DNA of 64,000 nucleotides, from the NCBI RefSeq assembly GCF_001263175.1, contig NZ_CP012332.1, forward strand, positions 3,535,501 to 3,599,500, written 5' to 3'. This DNA comes from Vulgatibacter incomptus. Its GTDB lineage: Bacteria > Myxococcota > Myxococcia > Myxococcales > Vulgatibacteraceae. Within the stretch, counting starts at the first letter, position 1, and each line of letters opens with the position of its first letter. The notes beneath the pieces are model-generated. The model saw nothing but the letters and a program-made list of their open reading frames with translations. It had not been told where the DNA came from and did not search any database. The translations under genes were made by a program, and so were the position numbers. Shown piece after piece: positions 45,024 to 52,866 of this stretch.

Positions 45024-45050
45024 TGTCACAACCGATCCCCGGCCGGTGTC
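45024..45050 (+). promoter_or_regulatory. ECF41-type sigma promoter, copy 2
   Basis: TGTCACA at 45024-45030, a 16-base spacer, and TGTC at 45047-45050, the same as the element at 40466 with only a few spacer changes. It lies about 55 bases before the second decarboxylase/sigma pair. Confidence 0.8.
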
Positions 45051-45104
45051 CCCATGTCGAACCCGAGAGAAGCCCCAACTAACGGGGGCAACCCAGGAGG
45101 CGAC

Positions 45105-45686
45105 ATGGCGAGCAACACCCGAGTCCCCAAGGCCAAGCTGACCGGACCCTACGCCGCGGTGGTGAAGTGGGTGAGCCGCCGGATGTTCGGCAGCGTCCCC
45201 GAGCCGCTGGAAGTGGCATGGCACAACCGGAAGGTCTTGAGCTCCACCTTCAAGATGGGCCGCATGGCATCGAAGTGGGACCAGTGCGACAAGAACCTGA
45301 AGTCCTTCGCGCACATGGCGGTGGCGAGCCTGGTGGGCTGCGGGTTCTGCCTGGATCTCGGCTACTTCCAGGCGCACAACGAGGGGCTGGACGTGGCGAA
45401 GGCGCGGGAGGTGCCCAGGTGGCGCGACTCCCTCGTCTTTTCGCGGCTGGAGCGCGACGTGATGGAGTACGCCGAAGCAATGACGCAGACGCCGCCCACG
45501 GTGACGGACGCGCTGTCGGCCCGGCTCTTGGACCAGCTCGGCGCGCCGGCGATGGTGGAGCTCACCGCGTTCATCGCGCTGACGAACCTCTACACCCGCA
45601 ACAACAACGCGCTCGGACTGGAGTCCCAGGGGTACGCGAAGGCCTGTGGGCTCGAGCCGCTCGCGGTGGCCTCGGCGGCGGCATGA
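45105..45686 (+). CDS. Carboxymuconolactone decarboxylase-family protein, copy 2
   Basis: 193 residues, a close paralogue of the protein at 40542 with identical length and the redox motif SLVGCGFCLDLGYFQAHNEG. The CAGGAGGCGAC ribosome site ahead of its ATG is conserved as well, and the stop overlaps sigma copy 2 as ATGA. Differences are mostly conservative, which suggests that both copies are functional. It lies between lipoprotein copies 2 and 3. Confidence 0.9.
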   Translation: MASNTRVPKAKLTGPYAAVVKWVSRRMFGSVPEPLEVAWHNRKVLSSTFKMGRMASKWDQCDKNLKSFAHMAVASLVGCGFCLDLGYFQAHNEGLDVAKAREVPRWRDSLVFSRLERDVMEYAEAMTQTPPTVTDALSARLLDQLGAPAMVELTAFIALTNLYTRNNNALGLESQGYAKACGLEPLAVASAAA

Positions 45687-46567
45687 AGAGAGACCCCTTT
45701 GTCACGCACCGCAGCCTCCTGTTCACGGTCGCCTACGAGATGCTGGGCTCGGCGGCGGACGCGGAGGACGTGGTGCAGGAGGCCTGGCTGCGGTGGGCGG
45801 ATACGGACCAGGAAGCCGTGCGGGAGCCCCGGGCGTACTTGATCCGGACGGTCACCCGCCAGGCGCTGAACCGGCTGCGCACACTGTCGCGCCGACGCGA
45901 GGACTACGTCGGCGATTGGCTGCCGGAGCCGGTGCTGACGAGCCCCGAGGTGGCGGACGACGTCGAGCTCGCGGAGAGCGTCTCGATGGCGATGCTCACG
46001 GTGCTGGAGACGCTCGGCCCGGCCGAGCGGGCGGTCTTCGTGCTGCGCGAGGTCTTCCAGTCGCCGTACGAGGAGATCGCGGAGGCGATCGGCAAGTCAC
46101 CGGCGGCGGTGCGGCAGATCGCGCATCGGTCGCGGGAGCACGTCGCCGCCCGGCGGCCGCGGATGCGCGTGGACCGGGCGGAGCAGCGGGCGGCGGTGGA
46201 GAAGTTCCTCGCGGCGATCGACACGGGCGACGTGCGGAGCCTGCTGGAGGTCCTGGCGCCGGACGTGGTGATGGTCACCGACAGCGGCGGGCTGGTGCCG
46301 GCGGCGCGGCGGCCGATCGTGGGCGCGGACAACCTGGTCGCGTTCCTCGGGGGCCTCGTCGCCAAGGCGCCCTCGGATTTCGCCAGCGCCGCGGTGTGGC
46401 TCAACGGCGCGCCAGGCGTTCGGTTCGACCTGGGCGGCGAGGTGGCCGCGGCGCTCAGCCTCACCGTCGAGGACGGCCGGATCACCCGGATCTACGCGAT
46501 CCGAAACCCGTACAAGCTGGCGCGGCTCGGCGAGGAGTCGGCCCTCGCTCGATCGGTTGCTGATTGA
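45683..46567 (+). CDS. ECF41-family RNA polymerase sigma factor, copy 2
   Basis: 294 residues, a paralogue of copy 1 through regions 2 and 4 (YEMLGSAADAEDVVQEAWLR; LGPAERAVFVLREVFQSPYEEI) and the SnoaL-like tail (LEVLAPDVVMVTDSGGLVPA). It ends a few residues later than copy 1 (LARSVAD). As the two sigmas sit behind near-identical promoters, each could cross-activate the other. No anti-sigma gene is present. The next gene, lipoprotein copy 3, starts 20 bases later, so it belongs to this transcript. Confidence 0.93.
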   Translation: MKRDPFVTHRSLLFTVAYEMLGSAADAEDVVQEAWLRWADTDQEAVREPRAYLIRTVTRQALNRLRTLSRRREDYVGDWLPEPVLTSPEVADDVELAESVSMAMLTVLETLGPAERAVFVLREVFQSPYEEIAEAIGKSPAAVRQIAHRSREHVAARRPRMRVDRAEQRAAVEKFLAAIDTGDVRSLLEVLAPDVVMVTDSGGLVPAARRPIVGADNLVAFLGGLVAKAPSDFASAAVWLNGAPGVRFDLGGEVAAALSLTVEDGRITRIYAIRNPYKLARLGEESALARSVAD

Positions 46568-46586
46568 TGAAGTAGGATCCGGGATC

Positions 46587-47582
46587 ATGCGAACACTCTC
46601 CGTGCTCCCGATCCTCGTTGCGCTCCTCGCCGCAGGCTGTGGCGCGTCCAACTCCGATCCCGACAAGCAGGAGGGCGCTGGCAGTTCCGCGGGATCCGCT
46701 GGATCGGCTGGATCAGATGGAACCGGCGGAACCGGTGGGATGGGGGGCGACGGCGGTTCCGGTGGAGAGGGCCCGACAGCGGCAGAGACAGTCTGCCGCC
46801 TCTGGAACGAAGGACACGTCGAGAACGAAAAGGTCCCGTGGATCGCCGGGGACGACATCTGCGATCACGGCACGCTGAGTGAGGTGGCGATCGAGGACAC
46901 GCTGCGGCGGATCAACATGTTCCGCGCCCTTTCGGAGCTGCCGCCCGTGACCGAGAATCGCGACCAGCGGGAGCAGGAGCAGGCCTGCGCCGTGCTGATG
47001 AACGCGAACAACGCTCTCGACCACGAGCCACCGCCAGATTGGGCTTGTTGGTCGGAGCAGGGTGCGGTGGGCGCGGGCTCGAGCAACCTCTCGCTGGGCT
47101 ACCCGACGCCCGGCGACGCGATCGACGGCCAAATGGCCGACGTCAGCGTCCCCGACAGCGTGGGACACCGCCGGTGGCTGCTGGGCTACGTCCTCGGCAA
47201 GGTGGGCATCGGCTCTGCCGGCAGGGCGACCTGCGTCAGCGTCTTCGACGACATGGGACGGACCGACCGCTCCTGGACCGCCTACCCGCCCGCCGGGCCT
47301 GCGCCGATCGCCATGGTGACCAAACTGCGTCCGGTCGCGTGGTCATTCCACCCGAAAGACGGGATCAAGGGCGCCGAGGTCTCGATGCAGAGGTTGCCCG
47401 GCGGGGAGGAGGTGGCGATCGAGAGCTGGATCCCAAAGTCAGGCATCAAGATCCCCGACGCCATCATCTGGCAGCCGCCGCCCGTCCAGGCGGGCGAGTC
47501 CTACCGGATCAGCATTACCCGCCCCTCGAAGGAAACGGTGACCTACGACGTGGAGCTCGTGGACTGCGCCCCCGGCACCTGA
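46587..47582 (+). CDS. CAP-like lipoprotein, copy 3
   Basis: 331 residues. Signal MRTLSVLPILVALLAAGC, Gly/Ser spacer, CAP-like core (INMFRALSELPPV, ALDHEPPPDWACW, SVGHRRWLLGYVLGKVGIG) and C-terminal YRISITRPSKE. It lies 20 bases after sigma copy 2 and is the only one of the three still behind a sigma gene, so it probably shows the ancestral gene order: decarboxylase, sigma, lipoprotein. If so, the lipoprotein is part of the ECF41 regulon. The start at 46587 was chosen because the signal peptide begins there. Confidence 0.82.
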   Translation: MRTLSVLPILVALLAAGCGASNSDPDKQEGAGSSAGSAGSAGSDGTGGTGGMGGDGGSGGEGPTAAETVCRLWNEGHVENEKVPWIAGDDICDHGTLSEVAIEDTLRRINMFRALSELPPVTENRDQREQEQACAVLMNANNALDHEPPPDWACWSEQGAVGAGSSNLSLGYPTPGDAIDGQMADVSVPDSVGHRRWLLGYVLGKVGIGSAGRATCVSVFDDMGRTDRSWTAYPPAGPAPIAMVTKLRPVAWSFHPKDGIKGAEVSMQRLPGGEEVAIESWIPKSGIKIPDAIIWQPPPVQAGESYRISITRPSKETVTYDVELVDCAPGT

Positions 47583-47630
47583 CGCCGCCGCACGGGGAGT
47601 TGGCCGCAGCCGGAATGACAAGGCATGCGA

Positions 47631-47666
47631 GCGCGGCTCGACGCTGAGGCGGCCCTCGCCCGGTAG
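47631..47666 (+). repeat. Scar of a third ECF41 gene 3' end
   Basis: 36 bases ending CCCGGTAG match the end of sigma copy 1 (41957-41992) at 32 positions, stop codon included. No sigma gene remains here, only this tail ahead of the DsrE-like gene. Confidence 0.7.
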
Positions 47667-47724
47667 GGAACCCGAAAGGCCGCGCTGGTGTCTTTCCCTG
47701 TGAATCCCTTCTCAGGAGAACACC

Positions 47725-48240
47725 ATGCTTCGTCCCCTTCCGCTCCTCGCCGCCGCCGCCCTGCTCCTGACCTCGTTCTCCGCCGCCGCTGCCACAGCGA
47801 GCGAGGGGCCCGCCGCCCCGCGCTACGACGACGCGGACGCCCTGAAGGGGCAGAAGACGGGTAAGGGCGTCTTCCTTGTGAACATCGGCGAGGCACAGAA
47901 GCTGGCCCGCTACCTGAAGGTGATCCACGGGAGCCACCAGGGGATGGCGGAGCAGAAGGTGACGCCCGACTTCGTGGTCGTCTTCGTCGGCCCCGGCGTG
48001 CAGTTCCTCACCACCACTCCCTCGGCGGAGGTCGCCGGATCGCCTGCGCTGAAGGACGTCGCCAACACGGTCGAGGCGCTCCGGGCCGCTGGGATCCGGA
48101 TGGAGATCTGCTCGGTGGCCACAGCGGCGATGGGCGTGGACAACGCGAAGGTCCTGCCGGGGATCAAGGTGGTCCGCGACGGCTTCGTCTCCGCGATCGG
48201 CTACCAGGCACAGGGCTACGGGCTCGTTCCCGTGAATTGA
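47725..48240 (+). CDS. Exported DsrE/DsrF-like family protein
   Basis: 171 residues with a cleavable-type signal (MLRPLPLLAAAALLLTSFSAAAA). The mature domain shows the DsrE-like alpha/beta pattern: GVFLVNIGEAQKLARYLKVI, PDFVVVFVGPGVQFL, and VEALRAAGIRMEICSVATAAMGV, with one Cys in the position that often bears the reactive thiol. The C-terminus IKVVRDGFVSAIGYQAQGYGLVPV is typical for this family. The ATG follows AGGAGAACACC. The role is unknown; related proteins handle sulfur or are structural homologues only. Confidence 0.82.
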   Translation: MLRPLPLLAAAALLLTSFSAAAATASEGPAAPRYDDADALKGQKTGKGVFLVNIGEAQKLARYLKVIHGSHQGMAEQKVTPDFVVVFVGPGVQFLTTTPSAEVAGSPALKDVANTVEALRAAGIRMEICSVATAAMGVDNAKVLPGIKVVRDGFVSAIGYQAQGYGLVPVN

Positions 48241-48394
48241 CGGTCGGATGCCCGCGCTGCCGCGGGCCCTCCTCTCCGTTGGGCGCGCGAAGGGTGAGCA
48301 CGATTCGAAACCGTGGGTTTAGATTTGTGCGTCGCAACGCCCGCGCATTCGGCGGCTCGAGCTCGAGCCGCTGCGGTTGCGATCCTCGGCTGGT

Positions 48395-48505
48395 CCCGCC
48401 TCCGACGAGCACCGAGCCTAAGGGCTGGCCGTTGGCTGCCAAGGCCTCCGCCGCCGCGTCCACGCAGCGGCGAAGGAACTCCGTTTCTGCCTCGGTGAAC
48501 GCCGG
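48395..48505 (-). pseudogene. N-terminal fragment of a nucleoside deaminase
   Basis: On the minus strand this stretch encodes FTEAETEFLRRCVDAAAEAL followed by GQPLGSVLV, matching the opening helix and first strand of CMP/dCMP or guanine deaminases. The catalytic zinc motifs that should follow are absent, as the similarity ends within about 40 codons. It starts just after the GST stop on the same strand and looks like a truncated leftover. Confidence 0.55.
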
Positions 48506-48508
48506 TGG

Positions 48509-49129
48509 CTACTGGAGCCCGCGCTCCTTGCGGACGGCGACGTTGCGGGCCTCGGCACGCTTCAGCGCAGGGCGCTCGTTCAAGCGGGCGACGTAGGACT
48601 CGAAGATCGGCTCGGGAGCGAGCAGCCCGAACCCGAGCATGTAGCGGATCGTGCCGCCGAAAATCACGTCGGCCATCGAGAAGCGGTCGCCGAGAATGTA
48701 CGAGCGATCGCGCAGGGCGCTCCGCACCGCCTCGAGCATCGCGTCGTGGTTGCCCCACCCTGCCGCTCCCTCGTTGAAGCTCCAGCCTTCCCGCTTCGCC
48801 ATCGAGCCCGGCTCGACTACCGAGGGCGCAAAGAGCGACCAGCGCAGGTACGTGGCCCGCGCCGGATCGTCGGTGCGCGGCGCGAGCTCCCCCAGCGAAT
48901 AGCGGTCGGCGAGGTAGAGGCCGATCGCCGCCGACTCCGTGACCACGGCTCCTCCATCGACGAGGATGGGGAGCTTGCCCATGGAGTTCAGCGCGAGGAT
49001 CTCCGGGGCCTTCTGCCCGCCGGCCTTAGCGTCGACGAAGTGGAGCTCGTACGGGGCGCCGACCTCCTCGAGCATCCAGACGACGTTCGCGGCGCGGGTG
49101 TAGGGGTGGTGGTAGAGGACGATGGACAT
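48509..49129 (-). CDS. Glutathione S-transferase family protein
   Basis: 206 residues: thioredoxin-like N-terminal domain with LYHHPYTRAANVVWMLEEVG, the cis-Pro stretch MGKLPILVDGG and the glutathione-contact pair TESAAIGLYL, then the all-helical C-terminal domain with the N-capping GDRFSMADVIFG. The start at 49129 follows AGGAGTCGTCG; 43 codons upstream belong to the promoter. The substrate is unknown. A scar of a second copy lies at 42030, so this gene also took part in the duplications of this region. Confidence 0.9.
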   Translation of the reverse strand: MSIVLYHHPYTRAANVVWMLEEVGAPYELHFVDAKAGGQKAPEILALNSMGKLPILVDGGAVVTESAAIGLYLADRYSLGELAPRTDDPARATYLRWSLFAPSVVEPGSMAKREGWSFNEGAAGWGNHDAMLEAVRSALRDRSYILGDRFSMADVIFGGTIRYMLGFGLLAPEPIFESYVARLNERPALKRAEARNVAVRKERGLQ

Positions 49130-49327
49130 CGACGACTCCTTGCGAGTGGTTCGGCGCCGGATGATTCCCCGATCGGTCCGGTAGGGGAACTCCGAAGTTC
49201 GCCGAAGTTCTCCTGGGATCGACGAGGGTCGTCGAACTCTCGACCAACGCACATGCAATCGCCCGGCAGGGCTCCTCCCCCACGCCTACACTGCCCGCCA
49301 ACCATCCGTTCGCGTGAGGAGAGTGCG

Positions 49328-50035
49328 ATGCCGGGGAAGAAGAAGGTCTGCGTCGTGGTCGGAGTGGGGCCTGGCAACGGTGCGGCGCTCGCGCATCGTT
49401 TCGCCAAGGATGGCTACGCCGTCGCCCTCCTCGCCCGCTCGAGCGCCACGTCGTCGAAGCTCGCGAGCGAGCTGCCCGATGCACGTGCGTTCGCGTGTGA
49501 CGTGAGCGACGCCGGCTCGGTCGCGCGCGCGTTCGCCTCGATCCGCGACGAGATGGGGGAGGTGGACGTCGTGGCGTACAACGCGGGATCGGGCGTTTTC
49601 GGCACGCTCGACGACGTGACCGGCGCCGACTTCGAGGCCTCGTGGCGGGTGAATTCGCTCGGGCTCCTCCTGGTCGCGAAGGAGGTCGCGCCCGCCATGA
49701 AGGCGGCGAAGTCGGGCGCGATCATCGTGACCGGAGCGACCGCGTCGCGTCGGGGCGTGGCGCGGACGACCGCGTTCGCCCCCGCGAAGGCAGCGCAGAG
49801 GAGCCTCTGCGAGTCACTCGCCCGACAGCTCGGGCCACACGGGATCCACGTCGGGCTGATCATCGTCGACGGCGTGGTCGACATGCCGCGAACCCGCGAG
49901 TGGATGAAGGACAAACCGGACGAGTTCTTCATCCAGCCGAGTGGCGTCGCCGAGCTCGCGTCTTTCCTCGTGCGTCAGGACAGGTCCGCGTGGACCTTCG
50001 AGGCGGAGGCGCGCCCCTTCGGCGAGTCCTGGTAG
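49328..50035 (+). CDS. Short-chain dehydrogenase-like protein lacking the usual Tyr
   Basis: 235 residues with an SDR Rossmann fold: VVVGVGPGNGAALAHRFAKDG as a variant of TGxxxGxG, CDVSDAG, and AYNAGSG for NAG. The Ser of the catalytic set is in GATASRRG, and the Y-x-x-x-K site reads FAPAK, so the catalytic Tyr is Phe. Such SDRs exist and may be non-catalytic or use another residue. It starts at ATG 49328 with GAGGAGAG before it. It is divergent from the GST gene, sharing a 200-base promoter region. Confidence 0.88.
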   Translation: MPGKKKVCVVVGVGPGNGAALAHRFAKDGYAVALLARSSATSSKLASELPDARAFACDVSDAGSVARAFASIRDEMGEVDVVAYNAGSGVFGTLDDVTGADFEASWRVNSLGLLLVAKEVAPAMKAAKSGAIIVTGATASRRGVARTTAFAPAKAAQRSLCESLARQLGPHGIHVGLIIVDGVVDMPRTREWMKDKPDEFFIQPSGVAELASFLVRQDRSAWTFEAEARPFGESW

Positions 50036-50145
50036 GCGCCGGGAGATAGGGCCCCGCCAGCGTGGGCCAGGAGGCGCCCGGGAACCTCCCGGGGCGGGAC
50101 GGTGTCAAAGGTGACGAGCCGCCCTACCCCGAGGAGAGCAACAGG

Positions 50146-50616
50146 ATGCCGCGCCCCGATCGCTTGGAGAATCCCGCACACGTTGTCTTCCGAGTCTTCA
50201 CGAGCTCGATCTTCCTCGTCGCCGGCATCCAGCATTTGGCGGCACCGGGCGAGGTGGCGGCGCGTCTCGTCGAGGCGCCGCTCGGGCACCTGGCCACCGC
50301 GGTCGCGCCTGCGGAGACACTGGTGCTGGGGATTGGCGCGGTCCTCGTCGCCGCCGGCCTAGCCTTGCTCCTCGGTTTGCTCACCCGGGTGTCGGCGATT
50401 GTCCTGGCCGCCTGCCTGATCCCGATCACGATCTCGGTGCAGGTGGGCTCCGCCGCGACGCTCGGCCCTCTTTTCAAGAACGTCGCGATCTTTGGAGCGC
50501 TCGTGCGCCTCGCCGTCTCGGGAGGCGGAGCCTGGAGCCTCGACGCGCTCCTGTCCCGCCGCATCCCCGCGGAAGGGATGGTCCCCGACCGAGCGAGGGG
50601 CGCTCAGGCGCGCTGA
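50146..50616 (+). CDS. DoxX-family membrane protein
   Basis: 156 residues with four predicted membrane helices (VFRVFTSSIFLVAGIQHL, LVLGIGAVLVAAGLALLLG, SAIVLAACLIPITIS, NVAIFGALVRLAVSG), the standard DoxX/SURF4-like layout. The start ATG at 50146 has GAGGAGAGCAACAGG upstream; the frame extends 28 codons further without a signal. The function is poorly defined, sometimes redox or membrane integrity. The 3' end overlaps the convergent PEBP gene by 13 bases. Confidence 0.85.
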   Translation: MPRPDRLENPAHVVFRVFTSSIFLVAGIQHLAAPGEVAARLVEAPLGHLATAVAPAETLVLGIGAVLVAAGLALLLGLLTRVSAIVLAACLIPITISVQVGSAATLGPLFKNVAIFGALVRLAVSGGGAWSLDALLSRRIPAEGMVPDRARGAQAR

Positions 50617-51083
50617 TAGGTGCCGACCAGCCGGTTCATGCCCACGACCTTGGGCTCGATTCGCTGGAGGAGCTCCCAGAGCGTAAGGCCCGGCTCGATC
50701 GGCGCGTCGTCGTTCAGCGCGAGGATCCAGAAGTAGTACTGGTGCTTGCCGTGCCCGTTGGGAGGCATCGGGCCGCCGTAGCCGACCTTGCCGAAGTCGT
50801 TGCGCCCGTTCGTGTGCTCGTTCGTTCCCTCGGGCAGGCTCCGGACGGTCCCGGGGACGTTGTAGTGCACCCAGTGCACGAAACCGTAGGTGCCAGCATT
50901 CGACACAACTGGCGCGTCGGGATCGTGGCAGAACATAACGAAGGCGCGGGTGCCGTCCGGCACGTGGTCCCAGGACAGGGCCGGAGAGACGTCGGCACCC
51001 TCACCCGTGTGCTTCGAGGGGATGGCAGCGCCGTCGCCGAACGACGAGCTGTGCAGCAGCATCTTGGACAGAGCAAATCCCAC
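50604..51083 (-). CDS. YbhB/YbcL-type PEBP-like protein
   Basis: 159 residues from a GTG at 51083. The phosphatidylethanolamine-binding-protein fold is shown by SPALSWDHVPDGTRAFVMFCHDPDAP, FVHWVHYNVPG, and GYGGPMPPNGHGKHQYYFWI. There is no signal peptide, so it is cytosolic like E. coli YbhB. The ligand and role are unknown. It converges on the DoxX gene with a small overlap of coding ends. I prefer the GTG because the family core begins soon after it. Confidence 0.9.
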   Translation of the reverse strand: MGFALSKMLLHSSSFGDGAAIPSKHTGEGADVSPALSWDHVPDGTRAFVMFCHDPDAPVVSNAGTYGFVHWVHYNVPGTVRSLPEGTNEHTNGRNDFGKVGYGGPMPPNGHGKHQYYFWILALNDDAPIEPGLTLWELLQRIEPKVVGMNRLVGTYQRA

Positions 51084-51314
51084 GGTCGCCTCTCGGAGAT
51101 GGGTCGAGAGCGAAGGCTAGATCCCTTTGGCAGCTTCGGCTCGAATGAGCCCCGAAGAGATGTTCGATCGGGCTCTCATCCACCTCGTCGACACGAAGCC
51201 GCCCTGCCGCCGACGGTCGAAAACCGAGAGGCCTGCCACCGGATCGCCGATGATTCTCCGGCACGGGCGGCGTCCAAGGTTGGCAACGAGCCGAGCCGAA
51301 AAGCTCAAGGGGAG

Positions 51315-52549
51315 GGCGGTTTCAAGCGGTGAACGCACCACGAGGTGCGTCTGTGGCACCCTCCGTCTGAGAGGTGCCGAGGAATGTGGGCTCGTAGCAA
51401 GGCAAGTCGGCTGACCATCGACGATCACCTAGAGCTCCAGCGCCGGTTCCGGAGTGGAGATTCGCTCGCTGTCCGGCGGCGGCGGTCGGATGCTCGGCGA
51501 AATCGGTCCAGCGCCTACTCCGCAAGACGGGCGGCTTGGCCCCTCGCGCCCCACGCGTTCGGAGGCAAGGCCCTCCGTGGTCGAACGCGCGGAGGTCTCC
51601 CGCGGCATCCAAGCCGGCGAGTCGTTCAGGAAGATTGCCACGAGGATCGGGCGCGCGCCCTCGACGGTATCGCGCGAGGTCCGGGCGGCTGGAGGGCGTG
51701 AGGCGTACCGGGCGCACCTAGCCGAGAAAGGGGCGCGCCAGCGTGCCCGTCGGCCCAAGCCCTTCAAGCTCGTGGAAAACGCCCTGCTTCGCCAGGCGGT
51801 GGAGGACGGCCTGCGCCAGCGGTGGTCGCCGCAGCAAATTGCTGCGATGCTGAAGGTCGACCACCCCAAGGCCCCCGAGCTTCGCGTGTCACACGAGACC
51901 ATCTACATCTCCCTTTTCGTGCAGGCCCGCGGGGCTCTCCGGAATGAACTCGCCACGTGCCTTCGGACAGGACGAACCCGGCGGCACCCGGGCAAGCGCA
52001 CCGACCTCAAGGGCAAAATCAGCGACATGGTGATGATCAGCGAACGACCGGCAGAAGCCGATGACCGCGCGGTGCCTGGGCACTGGGAAGGCGACCTGAT
52101 CATAGGGAAGGACAGCAAATCGGCGATCGGTACGTTGGTCGAGCGCAAGAGCCGATTCGTAGTGCTGTTCCCCTTGCCGAACGGGAGGACCGCGGAGGAG
52201 GTCCGCAAGGCGCTCGTCGCCGAGGTTCGGCGCCTCCCAGAGTGCCTCCGGCGCTCGATCACGTGGGACCAGGGGAAGGAGATGGCTCAGCACGCTCGCT
52301 TCTCCGTCGAGACCAACGTCTCCGTCTACTTCTGCGACCCGCACAGCCCCTGGCAGCGGGGCAGCAACGAAAACACCAACGGGCTACTCCGCCAGTACTT
52401 CCCCAAGGGCAAGGACCTCAGTACGTACACCCGACGAGAACTCAATACGGTGGCAGCTCAACTAAACGGACGCCCAAGACAGACGCTCGACTGGAGGACG
52501 CCGGGTGAGGTATTCAGCACATTCGTTGCGTCGATCGCTTGAGACCGCC
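51315..52549 (+). mobile_element. IS30-family insertion sequence, copy 1
   Basis: A 1235-base element with imperfect terminal inverted repeats: GGCGGTTTCAAGCG at 51315-51328 and CGCTTGAGACCGCC at 52536-52549. It encodes one transposase. A shorter decayed copy lies at 56913-57979 in the same orientation. I see no clear target duplication at either end. Confidence 0.8.
51384..52542 (+). CDS. IS30-family transposase, N-terminus frameshifted
   Basis: The main frame (51454-52542) contains the second helix-turn-helix (SFRKIATRIGRAPSTVSREV) and the IS30 DDE core: GHWEGDLIIGK, TLVERKSRFVVL, ITWDQGKEMAQH, YFCDPHSPWQRGSNENTNG, and a closing LNGRPRQTLDW. The true N-terminus starts at ATG 51384 (MWARSKASRLTIDDHLELQ). 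Compared with copy 2 it needs one extra base near 51464 and one near 51545 to keep a single frame. Either the copy is inactive or the assembly misses two bases. Confidence 0.85.
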
Positions 52550-52595
52550 GCCAAATCGCGAGACCAACGACGGGCTCGCCACGTACGGAGTTTCT

Positions 52596-52772
52596 ATGGA
52601 GACCTCCAAGGCGGGTCACGTCTTCTGGACCAGCGGCTGGCGCCTCTTGGAGCGATCGCCTTCCGGCGACATGAGGTGGACCGACAGCGTCGGCGGCGGC
52701 CTGGTCATGCTTCCCACCGAGGAGCTGCTCCTCCTCGGCTGCCAAGGCCAGACGTTGATCCTCTCGCGCTGA
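52596..52772 (+). CDS. Small unknown protein after IS30
   Basis: 58 residues (METSKAGHVFWTSGWRLLE to QGQTLILSR), just downstream of the IS30 right end. No domain is recognisable and no strong ribosome site is seen. It may be the truncated tail of a gene cut by the insertion. Confidence 0.3.
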   Translation: METSKAGHVFWTSGWRLLERSPSGDMRWTDSVGGGLVMLPTEELLLLGCQGQTLILSR

Positions 52773-52866
52773 GCCTGCAGAGGCCTTCTTCATCGGGGGC
52801 GCCTGGCGATCGCGACCATTCCCGTGCGCCGCGACGAGACGTGGCGGGAGACCGAAGCCTCCCATG

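Noticed and set aside
51084-51314. Possible coding remnant between the PEBP gene and IS30
   Set aside because: Frames on both strands lack starts and domains; nothing can be named.
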